Of a DNA stretch of 8,071 nucleotides, positions 6,696-8,071 are shown in pieces. The stretch is from positions 1 through 8,071 of the forward strand of contig JAYTWR010000153.1 of NCBI GenBank assembly GCA_043743335.1, given 5' to 3'. The DNA is from UBA5216 sp043743335 (lineage in GTDB: Bacteria > Pseudomonadota > Gammaproteobacteria > Burkholderiales > SG8-41). The translations under genes were made by a program, and so were the position numbers. The stretch's first letter is position 1, and the number at the start of each line of letters is the position of its first letter. The notes beneath the pieces are model-generated. The model searched no databases and was not told where the DNA came from. It saw nothing but the letters and a program-made list of their open reading frames with translations.

Positions 6696-7553
6696 ATGAA
6701 CTACGGCGTTGCGATTTTCTTTACGGACGCTTCAATTGGGCCGGCCGACATGGGCATCGCGCTCGAAGCGCGCGGCTTTGAAAGCCTGTGGGCACCGGAG
6801 CACAGCCACATTCCGCTGACACGAAAATCACCCTATCCGCAGGGCGGTGATTTGCCGAAGAAGTACTACGATGTGATGGATCCTTTCGTGACGTTGACGG
6901 CGGCGGCGGTGACGACGACGAAACTTAAGTTAGGCACCGGCATTTGTCTCGTGACGCAGCGCGATCCGATCCAGACTGCAAAGTCGGTGGCGAGTCTCGA
7001 TCAAATCTCCAGGGGCCGTTTTCTCTTCGGCATCGGTGCTGGCTGGAACGAAGACGAGATGGCGAACCACGGTACCACTGATTTCAAGGGCCGCTTCAAG
7101 CTGATGGATGAACGCGTGCAAGCCATGCGCGAAATCTGGACCAAGGTAAAGCCCGAGTTCAACGGACCGCACGTCAAATTCGGCCCGATGATGACGTGGC
7201 CCAAGCCCGTGCAGAAGCCGTTACCGGTGATCGTCGGCGGCATGTATCCGTATGGCGCGCGGCGCGCCATTGCTTACGGTGACGGCTGGATGCCCCACGC
7301 GTCACGCCCCGCTTATGGCGACGCTGACATTCTTGCGCACCTGCCAGCCTTTCGCGAGATGGTAAAAGCGTCCGGACGCGATCCAGCAACGATTCCGATC
7401 ACCACCTTCAATCCGCCAGCCGAGCCCGATGCCCTGAAACGCTACCGCGACGCCGGCGTCGATCGCGTTATTTTCTCCATTGCCTCGGAAGACCAGGAAA
7501 AAACACTCGCCACGCTGGACAGACTGGAGAGTGTCATGCGGCAGGCCGGCTGA
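6696..7553 (+). CDS. LLM class flavin/F420-dependent oxidoreductase
   Basis: A 285-residue luciferase-like TIM-barrel oxidoreductase, close in length and pattern to the F420-dependent subfamily described in TIGR03619. Motifs: WAPEHSH at 32-38, MDPFVTLTAAA (61-71), LGTGICLVTQRDPIQTAK (79-96), the flavin-region segment SRGRFLFGIGAGWNEDEM (105-122), and VIVGGMYPYGARRAIAYGDGW (178-198), which helps bind the cofactor phosphate. Enzymes of this class use FMNH2 with O2 (monooxygenases) or F420 (hydride transfer). Many betaproteobacteria lack F420, so an FMN-dependent monooxygenase is as likely as the family name suggests. No flavin reductase is nearby. ATG at 6696 is preceded by CGGAG (GGAG 6685-6688, spacer 7), so the start is sound. 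It is last in the plus-strand string and converges on the AhpD-like gene with 15 bp between their stop codons. Confidence 0.92.
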   Translation: MNYGVAIFFTDASIGPADMGIALEARGFESLWAPEHSHIPLTRKSPYPQGGDLPKKYYDVMDPFVTLTAAAVTTTKLKLGTGICLVTQRDPIQTAKSVASLDQISRGRFLFGIGAGWNEDEMANHGTTDFKGRFKLMDERVQAMREIWTKVKPEFNGPHVKFGPMMTWPKPVQKPLPVIVGGMYPYGARRAIAYGDGWMPHASRPAYGDADILAHLPAFREMVKASGRDPATIPITTFNPPAEPDALKRYRDAGVDRVIFSIASEDQEKTLATLDRLESVMRQAG

Positions 7554-7560
7554 TCAAACA

Positions 7561-7579
7561 GGGTGCTCTCAAGTCACCC
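7561..7579. terminator. weak hairpin between convergent genes
   Basis: GGGTG at 7561-7565 pairs with CACCC at 7575-7579 across a 9-nt loop. It lies where the LLM and AhpD-like genes meet and overlaps the stop codon of the latter. No T-run follows on the plus strand and only TGTTTGA on the minus strand, so it is a poor match to an intrinsic terminator. Reported for its position only. Confidence 0.22.
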
Positions 7580-8048
7580 CAAACGCCGAGGCAATGCGAT
7601 TCATGTACGAGAAAAAAGCGCTGACATGCACGGTCGCCACGATTTGCGGATCGCTCCAGCCTGCGGCGCGTAAGCCGTCGACATCCGCGCGCGTCATGTC
7701 GCCCGGGGTTTTGGTCAGCTTCCACACGTAGTCGAGCAATAACTTTTCTTTGCTGGCAAGGCCGGCCTGTGTGTAGTCGCGCCGGATGGCCTGCGCAAAT
7801 ACCGCGTCACCCGTGATGTTCGTCAGTTGTCGTGCGTGCGCCGGTGCGCCGAGTTCAGAATTATTCGCGACCGACACCACGGTGGCAATCATCTCCGCAA
7901 GGCGCCTGTCTATGGATTGGCAGGCGTAGTTGTTTTCAGGATAAAAGTAAGCGAAGCCTTCCACCACCAGCGGCTCGCCTGCCATCACCGAACGAATGTG
8001 GGGCATGCGATTGCGCGTGGCGCGTGGCGCGTATCTTGTCGTAAGCAC
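7569..8048 (-). CDS. carboxymuconolactone decarboxylase/AhpD-like protein, 5' end frameshifted
   Basis: The open frame (159 codons from a GTG at 8046-8048; ATG at 8004-8006 is an alternative) encodes most of an all-helical AhpD-fold protein of the peroxidase-related type. Recognisable parts: RMPHIRSVM (14-22), RRLAEMIATVVSVAN (48-62), LASKEKLLLDYVWKLTK (about 95-111), MTRADVDGLRAAGWSDPQIVATV (117-139) and the closing FFSYMNRIASAFGV. In the family the third block runs into NxCxYCxxxH, the redox-active CxxC; here it reads NNSELGAPAH (62-71), so both cysteines are gone and only His71 remains. Cys43 is the only cysteine. The conserved N-terminal helix is encoded in another frame just upstream (8020-8070), displaced by a 7-bp tandem duplication, so the full protein is probably not made unless translation starts internally. 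It is convergent with the LLM gene and continues past the window edge. Family call firm; functional state doubtful. Confidence 0.75.
   Translation of the reverse strand: MLTTRYAPRATRNRMPHIRSVMAGEPLVVEGFAYFYPENNYACQSIDRRLAEMIATVVSVANNSELGAPAHARQLTNITGDAVFAQAIRRDYTQAGLASKEKLLLDYVWKLTKTPGDMTRADVDGLRAAGWSDPQIVATVHVSAFFSYMNRIASAFGVT
8013..8032. repeat. 7-bp tandem repeat, 2.9 copies
   Basis: GCGCGTG at 8013-8019 and 8020-8026, then GCGCGT at 8027-8032, a perfect period of 7 over 20 bp. It lies inside the AhpD-like gene exactly where the family reading frame breaks. Seven is not a multiple of three, so gain or loss of a unit changes the frame. Confidence 0.9.
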
Positions 8049-8071
8049 GCTTGAGATCGCCGCTGGCTTCT
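8020..8071 (-). pseudogene. N-terminal fragment of the AhpD-like gene in a different frame
   Basis: Read on the minus strand from 8070, the DNA encodes EASGDLKRAYDKIRATR, which matches the E.G.L...YD.IRA helix found near the start of peroxidase-related carboxymuconolactone decarboxylase proteins. This frame then runs into unrelated residues and stops at a TGA (7936-7938). Removing one 7-bp unit of the repeat at 8013-8032 fuses it cleanly to the downstream frame, giving KIRATRNRMPHIRSVM. The true start codon lies beyond the window. Either a frameshifted gene, a slippage-variable gene or an assembly error. Confidence 0.7.

Overview
The window looks like a catabolic or accessory region from a GC-rich betaproteobacterium of the Burkholderiales type. 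The main support is two tripartite tricarboxylate transporter (TTT) receptor proteins of the TctC/BUG family, a family greatly expanded in Bordetella, Achromobacter, Cupriavidus, Variovorax and relatives. They are packed among small-molecule catabolic enzymes. This placement rests on gene families and base composition read by eye, not on a search. No rRNA, tRNA, CRISPR array, transposase or phage gene was seen.

Layout. Two gene strings diverge from a 54-bp gap at 4091-4144. The left string (minus strand, read from 4090 down to 96) encodes a glutathione S-transferase-like protein, a TctC/BUG receptor (BUG-1), an MmgE/PrpD-family protein and an alpha/beta hydrolase; gaps of 13, 6 and about 40 bp suggest one operon. 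The right string (plus strand, 4145-7553) encodes a second TctC/BUG receptor (BUG-2), an Amidohydro_2 family hydrolase, a glyoxalase-fold (VOC) dioxygenase-like protein and a luciferase-like (LLM) flavin/F420 oxidoreductase; its gaps of about 30-60 bp and good Shine-Dalgarno (SD) sites before the three enzymes also fit one operon. At the right edge a carboxymuconolactone decarboxylase/AhpD-like gene (minus strand) converges on the LLM gene and runs out of the window. Positions 1-95 hold no gene that can be assigned.

How the genes may work together. The two receptors would capture organic acids or related anions in the periplasm. The enzymes supply the chemistry expected for dismantling a ring or a branched acid: oxygenation (LLM), ring opening or isomerisation (VOC), hydrolysis of lactones or C-C/ester bonds (amidohydrolase, alpha/beta hydrolase), dehydration, decarboxylation or epimerisation (MmgE/PrpD), and glutathione-dependent handling (GST). 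The substrate cannot be named from sequence. No TctA/TctB membrane subunits and no regulator lie inside the window.

Most notable points: (1) the AhpD-like gene carries a 7-bp tandem duplication (8013-8032) that splits its conserved N-terminus from the rest of the reading frame; (2) the same protein has lost the redox CxxC of its family; (3) BUG-2 has lost the usual AGGxxD ligand loop that BUG-1 keeps; (4) BUG-1 seems to have a non-ATG start or an eroded signal peptide; (5) the alpha/beta hydrolase probably starts at a TTG.
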